The notes under the pieces are model-generated. The model was not told the DNA's origin and ran no database searches. It worked only from the letters and a program-made list of their open reading frames with translations. The position numbers and the translations under genes were made by a program. DNA of 64,000 nt from Sphingobacteriaceae bacterium (lineage in GTDB: Bacteria > Bacteroidota > Bacteroidia > B-17B0 > Aurantibacillaceae): the NCBI GenBank assembly GCA_016715905.1, contig JADJXI010000004.1, positions 310,001 to 374,000 on the forward strand, read 5' to 3'. Of the stretch, positions 44,456 to 53,536 are shown one piece after another. The stretch's first letter is position 1, and every line of letters starts with the position of its first letter.

Positions 44456-45736
44456 ATGAAAATTTATAAATATCCGAAAGGAAAAAATTTGAGTCTTCTT
44501 TTAACACGACCTTTAATGGATACGGGTTTATTGGAAGAAAAAGTGGCCAAAATATTGCGCGAAGTAAAAAGTAAGGGCGATTCTGCTTTAAAAAAATTCT
44601 CCCTGCAGTTTGATCAGGTTAAGTTAAAAACATTGCAAGTTAGCGATGCGGAAATTCAGAATGCTATCCTGCAAATAAGTCCGGATTTAAAAAACGCCAT
44701 TAAGTTGGCTGCTAAAAACATTAAGACTTTCCACGCATCACAATCTGAAAAATATAAAAAAGTAGAAACTACTTCCGGCGTAAGTTGTTGGCGTAAGGCT
44801 GTGGGAATTGAAAAAGTAGGTTTATATATTCCTGGTGGTACCGCTCCTTTATTTTCTACGGTTTTAATGTTGGGCATTCCGGCGGCTCTTGCCAAATGTA
44901 AGGAAGTAATTTTGTGTACACCTTGCGATAAAAACGGAAAAATAAATCCCGCAATTTTATATGCTGCTTCTTTAGTGGGTATTAAAAAAATCTATAAAGT
45001 AGGCGGGGCTCAGGCCATTGCGGCCATGGCTTATGGTACGGAATCTATTGAGCAGGTTTATAAAATATTCGGACCCGGAAATCAATATGTCACCTGTGCG
45101 AAACAATTGGTTTGTAAAGAAGGGATGGCCATTGATATGCCTGCCGGCCCCTCTGAATTAGCAATTTTGGCCGACTCATCTTGTGAACCTGCTTTTGTGG
45201 CTGCTGATTTACTTTCTCAGGCCGAACACGGAGCCGATTCGCAAGTAATTCTCATTAGTCAGGAAGAAAAGGTTATAAATAAAGTGAAGCAAATGGTGTT
45301 GACTCAATTAGAGGAATTGCCGCGAAAAATAATAGCAAAAAAAGCATTGGAGAATAGTAAATTTATTTTGGTGAAAAATCTGAAGGAAGGAATTGATGTA
45401 GTTAATGCTTATGCACCTGAACACTTGATAATAGCATGCAAGAAAGCAGAAGCAATTGGCGAAAAAATCACAAATGCAGGTTCTGTCTTTTTAGGAAATT
45501 TTACACCCGAAAGCGCCGGTGATTATGCTTCAGGCACCAATCATACCCTTCCTACCAATGCACATGCACGCGCCTACAGTGGTGTGTCCCTGGATAGCTT
45601 CCTCAAAAAGATAACCTTTCAAAAAATTACTGAAAAGGGTTTAAATAAAATTGGATTGGCCATTGAAATAATGGCAGCAACCGAGCAATTAGATGCACAC
45701 AAAAATGCAGTTAGTATTCGTTTAAAGAAAAAATAA
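44456..45736 (+). CDS. hisD: Histidinol dehydrogenase
   Basis: It oxidises histidinol to histidine in two NAD-dependent steps. The 426 residues show VGLYIPGGTAPLFSTVLM, VGGAQAIAAMAYGT, the substrate and zinc region GPSELAILAD and LSQAEHGADSQV, and SAGDYASGTNHTLPT. It follows hisG by 6 bp. Confidence 0.97.
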   Translation: MKIYKYPKGKNLSLLLTRPLMDTGLLEEKVAKILREVKSKGDSALKKFSLQFDQVKLKTLQVSDAEIQNAILQISPDLKNAIKLAAKNIKTFHASQSEKYKKVETTSGVSCWRKAVGIEKVGLYIPGGTAPLFSTVLMLGIPAALAKCKEVILCTPCDKNGKINPAILYAASLVGIKKIYKVGGAQAIAAMAYGTESIEQVYKIFGPGNQYVTCAKQLVCKEGMAIDMPAGPSELAILADSSCEPAFVAADLLSQAEHGADSQVILISQEEKVINKVKQMVLTQLEELPRKIIAKKALENSKFILVKNLKEGIDVVNAYAPEHLIIACKKAEAIGEKITNAGSVFLGNFTPESAGDYASGTNHTLPTNAHARAYSGVSLDSFLKKITFQKITEKGLNKIGLAIEIMAATEQLDAHKNAVSIRLKKK

Positions 45737-45737
45737 A

Positions 45738-46790
45738 ATGAAATTTGATTTATTAAAAATTATCAGAAGCAATATTTTAAAGTTGACGCCTTATTCTTCA
45801 GCTCGTTCAGAGTTTAAGGGAAATGCTGATGTTTTTTTGGATGCGAACGAAAATAGTTTTGGTTCCCCGCTCAATGAAAATTTTAATCGTTATCCCGATC
45901 CTTATCAGCAAAAATTGAAAGATAAATTATCCACTATCAAAGGCCTTCCGCCAAAAAATATATTTTTAGGTAACGGCTCCGATGAGGCTATCGATATTTT
46001 ATTCCGAATATTTTGTGAGCCGGGCAAAGACAAGGTAATAATTTGTCCTCCAACTTACGGCATGTATGAAGTTTCAGCTAATATCAACGATGTGTTATTG
46101 GTAAAGGTTCCATTGTTACCGGAAACATTTCAGTTGGATATAACTAATATTTTAAAAGTAATATCTGATCAAACTAAATTGATTTTTATTTGTTGTCCCA
46201 ATAACCCAACCGGTAATGGGGTTCAGTGGTCGGATATTAAAATGATCATTGAAAACTTTCCGGGTATAATAGTGATAGATGAAGCTTACATCAATTTTGC
46301 CTCTTACCGTAGTTTAATTCCTGAATTACTCAATTATCCTAATTTAGTGATTCTACAAACCCTTTCTAAAGCGTGGGGACTGGCAGGATTAAGATTAGGA
46401 ATGGCTTTCGCGTCGGAAGAAATAATTTCTTTGTTTAATAAAGTTAAACCACCTTATAATATAAATGAAGCCACACAACAATTGGCTTTGCAAGCGCTCG
46501 ATAATATTCAAGCTGTGAATGAGTGGATTAAAGTTAGCGTACAGGAAAGAACGCGATTAAGAGATGAGTTGAGCACTTTGTCTTTTGTTTTAAAGGTGTA
46601 TGATTCGGAGGCTAATTTTTTACTAATTAAAATGCAGGATGCTAATGCCGTTTACGATTATCTGGTGAATGAAGGCATCATCACTCGAAACAGAAGTAAA
46701 ATTGAATTATGCGAGAATTGTTTACGTATTACGGTAGGAACAATGGAAGAGAATAAAAAATTAATCAGCACATTAAATAAGTTTAAATAA
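45738..46790 (+). CDS. hisC: Histidinol-phosphate aminotransferase
   Basis: This PLP enzyme converts imidazole-acetol phosphate to histidinol phosphate. The 350 residues have the fold-type I motifs NENSFG, GNGSDEAID, CCPNNPTGN and DEAYINFAS, with the PLP lysine in TLSKAWGLAGLRLG. One base separates it from hisD. Confidence 0.97.
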   Translation: MKFDLLKIIRSNILKLTPYSSARSEFKGNADVFLDANENSFGSPLNENFNRYPDPYQQKLKDKLSTIKGLPPKNIFLGNGSDEAIDILFRIFCEPGKDKVIICPPTYGMYEVSANINDVLLVKVPLLPETFQLDITNILKVISDQTKLIFICCPNNPTGNGVQWSDIKMIIENFPGIIVIDEAYINFASYRSLIPELLNYPNLVILQTLSKAWGLAGLRLGMAFASEEIISLFNKVKPPYNINEATQQLALQALDNIQAVNEWIKVSVQERTRLRDELSTLSFVLKVYDSEANFLLIKMQDANAVYDYLVNEGIITRNRSKIELCENCLRITVGTMEENKKLISTLNKFK

Positions 46791-46791
46791 T

Positions 46792-47916
46792 ATGAAGAAG
46801 AAAGTTTTGTTTATTGATAGAGACGGCACGCTCATTGTGGAACCGAAATCGGATTTTCAGATTGATTCACTTGAAAAATTAGAATTTATTCCGGGCGCTA
46901 TAACTTCTTTAGCTAATATAGCTAGGGAATTAGATTATGAATTGGTGATGGTAAGTAATCAGGACGGATTAGGAACATCATCTTTTCCCGAAGAAACATT
47001 TTGGCCGGCGCAAAATAAAATGTTACAAACTTTGACAGGTGAAGGAATAACTTTTGCGCAGATACATATCGATAAGAGTTTTGAAAAAGAAAATAAACCC
47101 ACGCGCAAGCCCAACACCGGTATGTTGCTTAATTATTTTTCTGATGAATATGATTTAAAAAACTCTTTTGTAATTGGAGATCGAATAACAGATATTCAAT
47201 TGGCAAAAAATTTAGGAGCTAAGGCAATTTTCATTATGAATGAAGTGCACGATCAAACCATAGATAAAAGTTTAGAAGATACTTTGGTTTTAAAAACATC
47301 AGCCTGGAATGATATCTATGTTTATTTGAAATTGCCTCCTCGAACGGTAAGTTTAGAGCGAAATACGCAGGAAACAAAAATTTCTATTTCCTTAAATCTC
47401 GATGGGAGCGGAAATGCTGAAATTAAAACAGCATTAGCCTTTTTTGATCACATGCTCGATCAGATTGCCAAACATGCAGGTATCGATTTAAAAATTGACG
47501 TAATAGGCGATTTGCAGGTTGATGAACATCATACCATTGAAGATACTGCAATTGCATTAGGAGAATGTTTGCTAAAGGCACTGGGAAATAAAAAGGGAAT
47601 TGAACGCTATGCTTTTGTTTTGCCAATGGACGATTGTTTGGCGCAGGTTGCTTTGGATTTTGGAGGAAGAAGCTGGTTGGTGTGGGATGCTAAATTTAAC
47701 AGAGAAAAAATTGGTGAAATGCCTACGGAAATGTTTTTTCATTTTTTTAAATCTTTTTCAGATGCGGCTAAATGCAATTTAAATGTAAAGGCGGAAGGGG
47801 AGAATGAACACCATAAAATTGAAGCTATTTTTAAAGCATTAGCTAAGTGTATAAAACAAGCGGTAAAACGTGATGAAAATAATATGCAATTGCCAAGTAC
47901 CAAAGGATTATTATGA
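46792..47916 (+). CDS. hisB: Histidinol-phosphatase / imidazoleglycerol-phosphate dehydratase
   Basis: The bifunctional enzyme has 374 residues. An N-terminal HAD phosphatase (FIDRDGTLIVEP, VIGDRITDIQLA) is followed from about residue 185 by the dehydratase domain, with FFDHMLDQIAKHAGID, HHTIEDTAIALGE and the late NEHHKIEAIFKAL metal site. The fused form is known from Proteobacteria and Bacteroidota. Confidence 0.97.
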   Translation: MKKKVLFIDRDGTLIVEPKSDFQIDSLEKLEFIPGAITSLANIARELDYELVMVSNQDGLGTSSFPEETFWPAQNKMLQTLTGEGITFAQIHIDKSFEKENKPTRKPNTGMLLNYFSDEYDLKNSFVIGDRITDIQLAKNLGAKAIFIMNEVHDQTIDKSLEDTLVLKTSAWNDIYVYLKLPPRTVSLERNTQETKISISLNLDGSGNAEIKTALAFFDHMLDQIAKHAGIDLKIDVIGDLQVDEHHTIEDTAIALGECLLKALGNKKGIERYAFVLPMDDCLAQVALDFGGRSWLVWDAKFNREKIGEMPTEMFFHFFKSFSDAAKCNLNVKAEGENEHHKIEAIFKALAKCIKQAVKRDENNMQLPSTKGLL

Positions 47917-48503
47917 ATGTAGTCATTATTAAATACAATGCCGGTAATGTGCGTTCCGTTTCCTTTGCTTTGGAAAGATTGGGTGTTCAATCTGTTGTTA
48001 GTGATATTCCGGAAATAATTGCAAAGGCTGATAAGGTTATTTTTCCCGGTGTGGGTGAAGCATCAACGGCCATGCGTTATTTAAAAGAAAAAAAATTGGA
48101 TCAGCTTATTGTGAATTTAAAGCAACCGGTTTTAGGAATTTGTTTGGGTATGCAATTAATGTGCGCCTTTTCGGAGGAAGGAAACACGGATTGTTTGAAG
48201 ATTTTTGATCAAAAAGTTTTGCTATTTAAAAGTGATACTAATGCATTTAAAGTTCCCCAAATGGGATGGAATAATATCGAAAACCTAAAAGGTCCTTTGT
48301 TTAATGGGATTAAAGAAAAGGAATACATGTATTTTGTACATGGATTTTACGTGGAAAAAGGTGTGCACAGCATAGCTACTACAGATTATATTTTGCCTTA
48401 TAGTTCGGCATTGCAAAAAAATAATTTCTATGCCGTGCAATTTCATCCGGAAAAATCAGCGGAGGCCGGACAAAAACTAATTACTAATTTTTTGAATTTA
48501 TAA
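47913..48503 (+). CDS. hisH: Imidazole glycerol phosphate synthase, glutaminase subunit
   Basis: With HisF it forms IGP and AICAR. The 196-residue class I glutaminase has the nucleophile region LGICLGMQLM, the PQMGWNN motif, YFVHGFYVE, and the His/Glu of QFHPEKS. It overlaps hisB by 4 bp (ATGA), which suggests translational coupling. Confidence 0.97.
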   Translation: MNVVIIKYNAGNVRSVSFALERLGVQSVVSDIPEIIAKADKVIFPGVGEASTAMRYLKEKKLDQLIVNLKQPVLGICLGMQLMCAFSEEGNTDCLKIFDQKVLLFKSDTNAFKVPQMGWNNIENLKGPLFNGIKEKEYMYFVHGFYVEKGVHSIATTDYILPYSSALQKNNFYAVQFHPEKSAEAGQKLITNFLNL

Positions 48504-48504
48504 A

Positions 48505-49221
48505 ATGCAGATTATTCCGGCAATAGATATTATAGAAGGTAAATGTGTTCGCTTAACGCAAGGTGATTACAATCAAAAAATTATTTACAATGAAAATCCT
48601 TTGGAAGTTGCAAAACGGTTTGAGGATATTGGCTTATCTCGTTTACATTTAGTGGATTTAGATGGGGCAAAAAAAGGTGAGGTTGTGAATAGCAAGGTGC
48701 TGGAATCTATTGCTTCTAAAACATCGTTGGTGATCGATTTTGGTGGGGGTATAAAAACGCAAAGGGATATTGAAAACGTTTTCAATTCAGGTGCTCAGAT
48801 GGCAACTATTGGAAGTTTAGCAGTTAAAAATCCATTTCAATTTCAAAAATGGATCAAAGAGTTTGGTTCGGACAAGATCATGTTGGGAGCTGATGTTCGT
48901 GATGAATCAATTGCAATTTCAGGGTGGCTTGAAAAAACGGAATTAAATATATTTGATTTTATACAATCGAATAAAGAATTTGGATTGAAACAATTTTTTT
49001 GTACCGACGTGAGTAAAGATGGTATGTTAGAGGGGCCAAGTATTGAATTATATAAAAAAATTATTAATAAGTATCCAGATTTAAATTTTATAGCAAGTGG
49101 TGGCGTTTCATGTTATCAGGATCTAGTAGATTTAAAAGAGATTGGATGTAAAGGAGTGATTGTTGGAAAAGCTATTTATGAAGGAAAGATTAGTTTAGAA
49201 GAGATCAATGGTTTTAAATGA
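48505..49221 (+). CDS. hisA: ProFAR isomerase
   Basis: The 238-residue beta/alpha barrel begins MQIIPAIDIIEGKCVRLTQGDY and has the phosphate-binding loops VIDFGGGIKT and FIASGGVSC. DVSKDGMLEGPS carries the general acid. It is followed by the only long gap in the operon (205 bp). Confidence 0.96.
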   Translation: MQIIPAIDIIEGKCVRLTQGDYNQKIIYNENPLEVAKRFEDIGLSRLHLVDLDGAKKGEVVNSKVLESIASKTSLVIDFGGGIKTQRDIENVFNSGAQMATIGSLAVKNPFQFQKWIKEFGSDKIMLGADVRDESIAISGWLEKTELNIFDFIQSNKEFGLKQFFCTDVSKDGMLEGPSIELYKKIINKYPDLNFIASGGVSCYQDLVDLKEIGCKGVIVGKAIYEGKISLEEINGFK

Positions 49222-49319
49222 CGAAGTACGAATGTAGAAGTACGAATATAGAATGACGAATGTGGAAGTGTGAATGTAGAAGTACGAATTATAAGTATGA
49301 ATAGAATTAATTTTTAGAT
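49222..49319. repeat. Degenerate GAAGTACGAATGTAGA repeats between hisA and hisF
   Basis: About six imperfect repeats of the words GAAGTACGAAT and GAATGACGAATGTAG fill this interval. Related words, partly reverse-complemented, occur after the relic (49375-49412), at 3002-3034 and at 61540-61735. ACGAATTATAA (49284-49294) and TTATAATTCGT (49370-49380) form an 11 bp inverted pair around the relic. Confidence 0.7.
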
Positions 49320-49421
49320 ATGAAACAAAATGATTTAAAGGATAGAACAAAAAGGTATGCCATCGTTAATTATAATTCGTCAATCTTCATTCTTAAATCT
49401 TCATTCTTAGATAGTAAATAG
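49320..49421 (+). pseudogene. Possible relic of a four-helix-bundle protein gene
   Basis: A 33-codon frame begins MKQNDLKDRTKRYAI, which resembles the start of four-helix-bundle (S23/bAvd-like) proteins common in Bacteroidota (pattern LK-x-RTK-x-[FY]A). It then runs into repeat-derived sequence and stops 5 bp before hisF. The match covers only about 14 residues, so this is tentative. Confidence 0.4.
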
Positions 49422-49426
49422 AAACC

Positions 49427-50182
49427 ATGTTAACCAAACGCATAATTCCTTGTCTGGATATTAAAGACGGTCGTACTGTGAAAGGCATCAATTTCGTAAA
49501 TATTCGAGATGCCGGTGATCCGGTTGAACTGGCCAAGTGTTACTCTGAACTGGGGGCTGATGAACTGGTGTTTCTGGATATCACGGCGACCAACGAAAAG
49601 AGAAAAACACTTTCTGAATTGGTAACTAAAGTAGCGGCAGCAATTAACATTCCGTTCACCGTGGGCGGTGGAATTTCTTCAGTTGAAGATGTTGAAGTTC
49701 TTTTGAATTCCGGTGCTGATAAAGTATCCGTCAATACCAGTGCATTCAAACGACCTGAACTCATCAATGAACTTGCCTCTCGATTTGGCTCTCAGTGTGT
49801 GGTTTTGGCAATAGATACGAAATTTGAAAACGAAGATTGGTTCGTGTATTTAAACGGCGGGAAATTAAAAACCGAAGTAAAAGCTATTGATTGGGCCAAG
49901 GAAGGAGCTAAAAGAGGTGCGGGAGAAATTTTACTCACCTCTATGAATAACGATGGTACAAAAAACGGATTCGCAAACGATATTACTCAATTAATTTCTG
50001 AAAATGTTTCTATACCGGTAATTGCGAGTGGTGGAGCAGGTTCTATGCAACATTTCGCGGATGCCTTCCTCATTGGTAAAGCTGATGCGGCATTGGCGGC
50101 CAGCGTTTTTCATTTTAAAGAAATTGAAATAAAAGCACTAAAAGAGTATTTAATAACTAAACAAATTGAAATAAGATTATAA
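49427..50182 (+). CDS. hisF: Imidazole glycerol phosphate synthase, cyclase subunit
   Basis: The 251-residue beta/alpha barrel has RIIPCLDIKDGRTVKGINF with the catalytic Asp, TVGGGISSVEDV, DKVSVNTSAF, LLTSMNNDGTKNGF and VIASGGAGS. It partners HisH, encoded upstream of hisA. Confidence 0.97.
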   Translation: MLTKRIIPCLDIKDGRTVKGINFVNIRDAGDPVELAKCYSELGADELVFLDITATNEKRKTLSELVTKVAAAINIPFTVGGGISSVEDVEVLLNSGADKVSVNTSAFKRPELINELASRFGSQCVVLAIDTKFENEDWFVYLNGGKLKTEVKAIDWAKEGAKRGAGEILLTSMNNDGTKNGFANDITQLISENVSIPVIASGGAGSMQHFADAFLIGKADAALAASVFHFKEIEIKALKEYLITKQIEIRL

Positions 50183-50183
50183 T

Positions 50184-50774
50184 ATGAATATAGATTTTTC
50201 AAAAGCATCAGACGGACTGGTACCGGTAATTGTACAAGACAATCAAACTTTAAAAGTATTAATGTTGGGGTACATGAATCCCGAAGCTTTAACACAAACC
50301 ATTTCCACCAAAAAAGTTACTTTTTACAGCAGAAGTAAAAAACGTTTATGGGTTAAAGGTGAAACTTCCGGTAATTTTTTAAATGTGGTAAGTATTAATC
50401 AGGATTGTGATGATGATACAATTCTAATAAAAGTTGCGCCTGAAGGTCCGGTTTGTCATACCGGTTCGGACACGTGTTTCAATGAAGAGAACAGGGGTAA
50501 TTTTTTGTTTGAGCTGGAAGCTACGATTCAAAACAGAAAGAAGAATCCGCAAAAGGAATCTTATACCAATCAACTTTTTAATAAAGGAATCAATAAAATT
50601 GCTCAAAAAGTAGGGGAGGAGGCTGTTGAATTGGTAATTGAAGCAAAGGATGATAATAAAGATTTGTTTTTAGGCGAAGCTGCTGATTTAATGTATCACT
50701 ATTTGGTCTTATTGGCGGCTAAGGGTTATTCATTAAATGATGTAACAACCGTACTAAATAATAGGAATAAGTAA
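50184..50774 (+). CDS. hisI: Phosphoribosyl-AMP cyclohydrolase / phosphoribosyl-ATP pyrophosphatase
   Basis: This is the fused HisIE enzyme, 196 residues. The HisI part has LMLGYMNPEAL, FYSRSKKRLWVKGETSGN and the zinc motifs CDDDTILIK and CHTGSDTCF. The HisE part (about 110-196) has KVGEEAVELVIEAKD and EAADLMYHYLVLL. With hisG-hisF the pathway is complete. It starts 1 bp after hisF. Confidence 0.96.
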   Translation: MNIDFSKASDGLVPVIVQDNQTLKVLMLGYMNPEALTQTISTKKVTFYSRSKKRLWVKGETSGNFLNVVSINQDCDDDTILIKVAPEGPVCHTGSDTCFNEENRGNFLFELEATIQNRKKNPQKESYTNQLFNKGINKIAQKVGEEAVELVIEAKDDNKDLFLGEAADLMYHYLVLLAAKGYSLNDVTTVLNNRNK

Positions 50775-50829
50775 ATTTAATTTTTGATTTGTATTAAAAT
50801 GGTTATTTTGGTACGATATTTTATACAAC

Positions 50830-52827
50830 ATGCGATTAACTTTAGTCCTATCTGCTCTGTTCTTGTTTTTAGCATGCGATTTCAAAGCTCAAGAAGGTAA
50901 AATTGACTCTTTAATTCTCGCTTTAAAAACAGAAAAAAATGATTCAATTAAAATAAATGCTTACATCGCTTTAGTAGGTCTTTCTAATGGTAATGCCGAA
51001 AAATTAACTTACTTACATGAAGCCATTGGTTTAGCCAAAAAAAACAAGCACAACAAAAGGATTTCCGGCTTAAGTTATTACTTGTCTAGAATTCATGAAA
51101 TGTCAGGTAATCGCGATAGCTGTTTATATTATTTAAACAGTATGCGTCATTATGCCCAATTGGCTAATGAAAAAAGTTTGTTGGCGTATTTCTATATTCA
51201 AATAGCCTATATTAAAAGTGTTTATTTTAAAAATAATGAAAACCAACTGGTTTATTTGGATTCAGCCATCACGATTTATGAAGATTTGTATTTAAATCAC
51301 AATAAAAATTCGACTCTATACGCTGAAGCTTTATGGCGTAAAACCGAAGCTTTAATGAATGCCTTAGGAGATCATGAAGTAGATGTAGTTAAATATGAAA
51401 AGGAATTAATTGAAATCAGGAAATTATTAGGCAAAGCACAAGTATTAAAAAAGGAGAATGGAGAGTTGATTAGTGAAACGGATACGGCAATACCGGATGG
51501 CTGGATGAATTATTATTTGTTAACGGGTAATAAAGATTCTAGCTTGTACTATGCTTTAAGGTCTGTAGAGATAAATAATAGATTAAATATTGATCCGGCT
51601 AGAATGTCTTATTCTTATGCCCGCCTTTCGCAAATCTATCAATCGCGTAAAGAATATAAAAAGGCAGAAGAAGCTACATTAACCGGTATTCGAGTTGCTA
51701 ATGAACATAATTTGGTAAAAGAGTTAATTGATAATTATTCAATTTTAAGAAACTTATATTATTTACAAGGTGATTATAAAAACGCACATGATATACTGGT
51801 GCGAATTACTGCGTTTAACGACTCTGTTAATTCTAAAGCCGCACTCAATGCCGAAGAAGTTTTTCAAAGTCAGATGAAGTCTGAAAAATTACAACAAGAG
51901 GCGCTTCGTCAGGAAGAAAATGCTAAAATGCAAAAAACGGTAACTACGCTCACAATCGCCGTACTTTTTTTGGTTTTAATTTTTTCTGTTTTAATAGCCT
52001 TGCGCTGGCGAAAATCTATCGCGCAAAACAAAATAATTGAACAACAAAAATTTATAGTGGATCAAAAAAATACAGAGATTACGGAAAGTATTACTTATGC
52101 TAAACGCATTCAACAGGCCAAGTTACCCGCCATAGAAACCATTAAAGCCTCTTTGCCCAATTCCTTTGTTTTGTTTAAGCCTAAAGATATTGTGAGTGGC
52201 GATTTTTATTATTTCCGTGAAAAAGATGGCTTTCAGTTTTTGGCTGTAGCTGATTGTACCGGACACGGAGTTCCCGGAGCAATTATGGCAATGTTAGGTA
52301 GTGAAAGATTAGATGATGCCTTAAATCAAACCAATGATACATCCGAAATTCTTAAAATTTTAAATCAAGGGGTAAAGGCTTCTTTAAAACAAGATGATAG
52401 CGATTCTACTTCACGCGATGGAATGGATATTATTATTTGCAGAATTGATAAAAAAAACAACAAAGTTTGTTTTTCAGGAGCAAACAGACCTTTATGGATT
52501 GTGCGACATCAAACACAAAGTATTGAAGAATTTAAACCCACTAAATCGGCCATAGGCGGATTTACAGCGAATGAACAGGAATTTTCCAAAGCGGAAACTA
52601 TGGTGCAAAGTAAGGACGTAATTTATTTATCAACCGATGGATACTCCGATACGTTTGGCGGGGCGAACGACAAGAAATTAACTTCCAAACGATTTAAAGA
52701 ATTATTGATTTCCGTTCACTCTAAATCTGCAGATGAACAATTTGCATATTTATTAAACTTTATTGAACAATGGAAAGGTAAAATAGAGCAAATTGATGAT
52801 ATTCTGGTGGCCGGAATAATAATCTAA
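50830..52827 (+). CDS. TPR-SpoIIE membrane phosphatase
   Basis: The 665 residues have a signal peptide (about 1-20), a helical TPR-like region (about 30-340, less regular than in the paralogues), a membrane segment (LTIAVLFLVLIFSVLIAL, about 375-392), and a SpoIIE domain from about 447. Catalytic motifs are SGDFYYF, VADCTGHGVPGAIM, GMDIII, STDGYSDTFGG and QIDDILV. The N-terminal LACDF could be a lipobox instead of a cleaved signal. It follows the his operon by 55 bp, but with its own start region. Confidence 0.88.
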   Translation: MRLTLVLSALFLFLACDFKAQEGKIDSLILALKTEKNDSIKINAYIALVGLSNGNAEKLTYLHEAIGLAKKNKHNKRISGLSYYLSRIHEMSGNRDSCLYYLNSMRHYAQLANEKSLLAYFYIQIAYIKSVYFKNNENQLVYLDSAITIYEDLYLNHNKNSTLYAEALWRKTEALMNALGDHEVDVVKYEKELIEIRKLLGKAQVLKKENGELISETDTAIPDGWMNYYLLTGNKDSSLYYALRSVEINNRLNIDPARMSYSYARLSQIYQSRKEYKKAEEATLTGIRVANEHNLVKELIDNYSILRNLYYLQGDYKNAHDILVRITAFNDSVNSKAALNAEEVFQSQMKSEKLQQEALRQEENAKMQKTVTTLTIAVLFLVLIFSVLIALRWRKSIAQNKIIEQQKFIVDQKNTEITESITYAKRIQQAKLPAIETIKASLPNSFVLFKPKDIVSGDFYYFREKDGFQFLAVADCTGHGVPGAIMAMLGSERLDDALNQTNDTSEILKILNQGVKASLKQDDSDSTSRDGMDIIICRIDKKNNKVCFSGANRPLWIVRHQTQSIEEFKPTKSAIGGFTANEQEFSKAETMVQSKDVIYLSTDGYSDTFGGANDKKLTSKRFKELLISVHSKSADEQFAYLLNFIEQWKGKIEQIDDILVAGIII

Positions 52828-52900
52828 TTTATGCTGACTAATGTTACTTGTATTTACCCCGGTAGAACAGAAATATTTTTGTCAGATTCATTTGTAATAT

Positions 52901-53365
52901 TTAATACAGTCGAAGGTACTCGTAAGAGGTGCTAAGTGAACCATTAATATATCCCCAATAAACTTTATTTGAAGCAATACGATAATTTTCTGCGGTGAAC
53001 TTTGATTTAAACTCATCGTCCCGAATTTTAATCAAAGCTTCAGTTTTAATGGTGGAGTCTATGAGGTAAGAAATTTTAGTCGCGGAAATCCGTGTCGTAT
53101 CGTCATAAACAATAAATGTGCGACCATTTAAAGGAACGTGCTCGTCGAAAGCGCAAATTATTAAGGAAGTATTAATGGAGTCTGGAATTTTAAACTCTTC
53201 GAGTTTTTCAGGAGGGAGTCCGCCGTTTACATAGTCCTGAAGACTTGGAACAGTTCCAATAGGTCTTTGACGCTCGTCCGTGTTGTACTTATTGTTGCTT
53301 TCGTCGCAACCGAAGTTAATTAATAGAGAAAGAAAAGTTGTCAATAGGTATATTTGATTTTTCAT
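52901..53365 (-). CDS. Small hypothetical lipoprotein
   Basis: The 154 residues have a lipoprotein signal peptide ending NFGC (Cys19) and then an acidic DESNNKYNTDERQ linker. The remainder is a compact domain with PSLQDYVNGGLPPEKLEEFKIP and a C-terminal YWGYINGSLSTSYEYLRLY. I recognise no family. It borders the hairpin element at 53382-53536. Confidence 0.7.
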   Translation of the reverse strand: MKNQIYLLTTFLSLLINFGCDESNNKYNTDERQRPIGTVPSLQDYVNGGLPPEKLEEFKIPDSINTSLIICAFDEHVPLNGRTFIVYDDTTRISATKISYLIDSTIKTEALIKIRDDEFKSKFTAENYRIASNKVYWGYINGSLSTSYEYLRLY

Positions 53366-53381
53366 GGTATTTATGTCAAAT

Positions 53382-53536
53382 GCCCACTAACGTTTTGCAG
53401 CTACCCGAAGGGCGGGACTTTTACCACTCCCGATAGCTATCGGGATGATTTGAAAAACTAATGTTTGATTAACCACAAAACTGTCTTTGGAACACGAATC
53501 CCCGCCTTTTGGGTAGGTGCTGTTATATGCCGTTAT
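53382..53536. repeat. Long imperfect hairpin element, left border of the HEPN/DUF262 cassette
   Basis: TAACG (53388-53392) with CAGCTACCCGAAGGGCGGG at its left faces CCCCGCCTTTTGGGTAGG and GCTGTTATATGCCGTTA at its right as imperfect complementary arms. A perfect 18 bp palindrome TCCCGATAGCTATCGGGA lies at 53428-53445. Similar CCCGATAGCTATCGGG elements are, to my knowledge, widespread between genes in Bacteroidota. Its right end GTTATATGCC is mirrored at 55813-55822. Confidence 0.75.

Noticed and set aside
49222..49421. Diversity-generating retroelement, suggested by the bAvd-like relic
   Set aside because: No reverse transcriptase or template/variable repeat pair is present; the relic covers only about 14 residues.
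53382..53536. Classical integron attC site
   Set aside because: Folded arms are present, but the terminal RYYYAAC/GTTRRRY boxes do not fit and no integrase is in the window.
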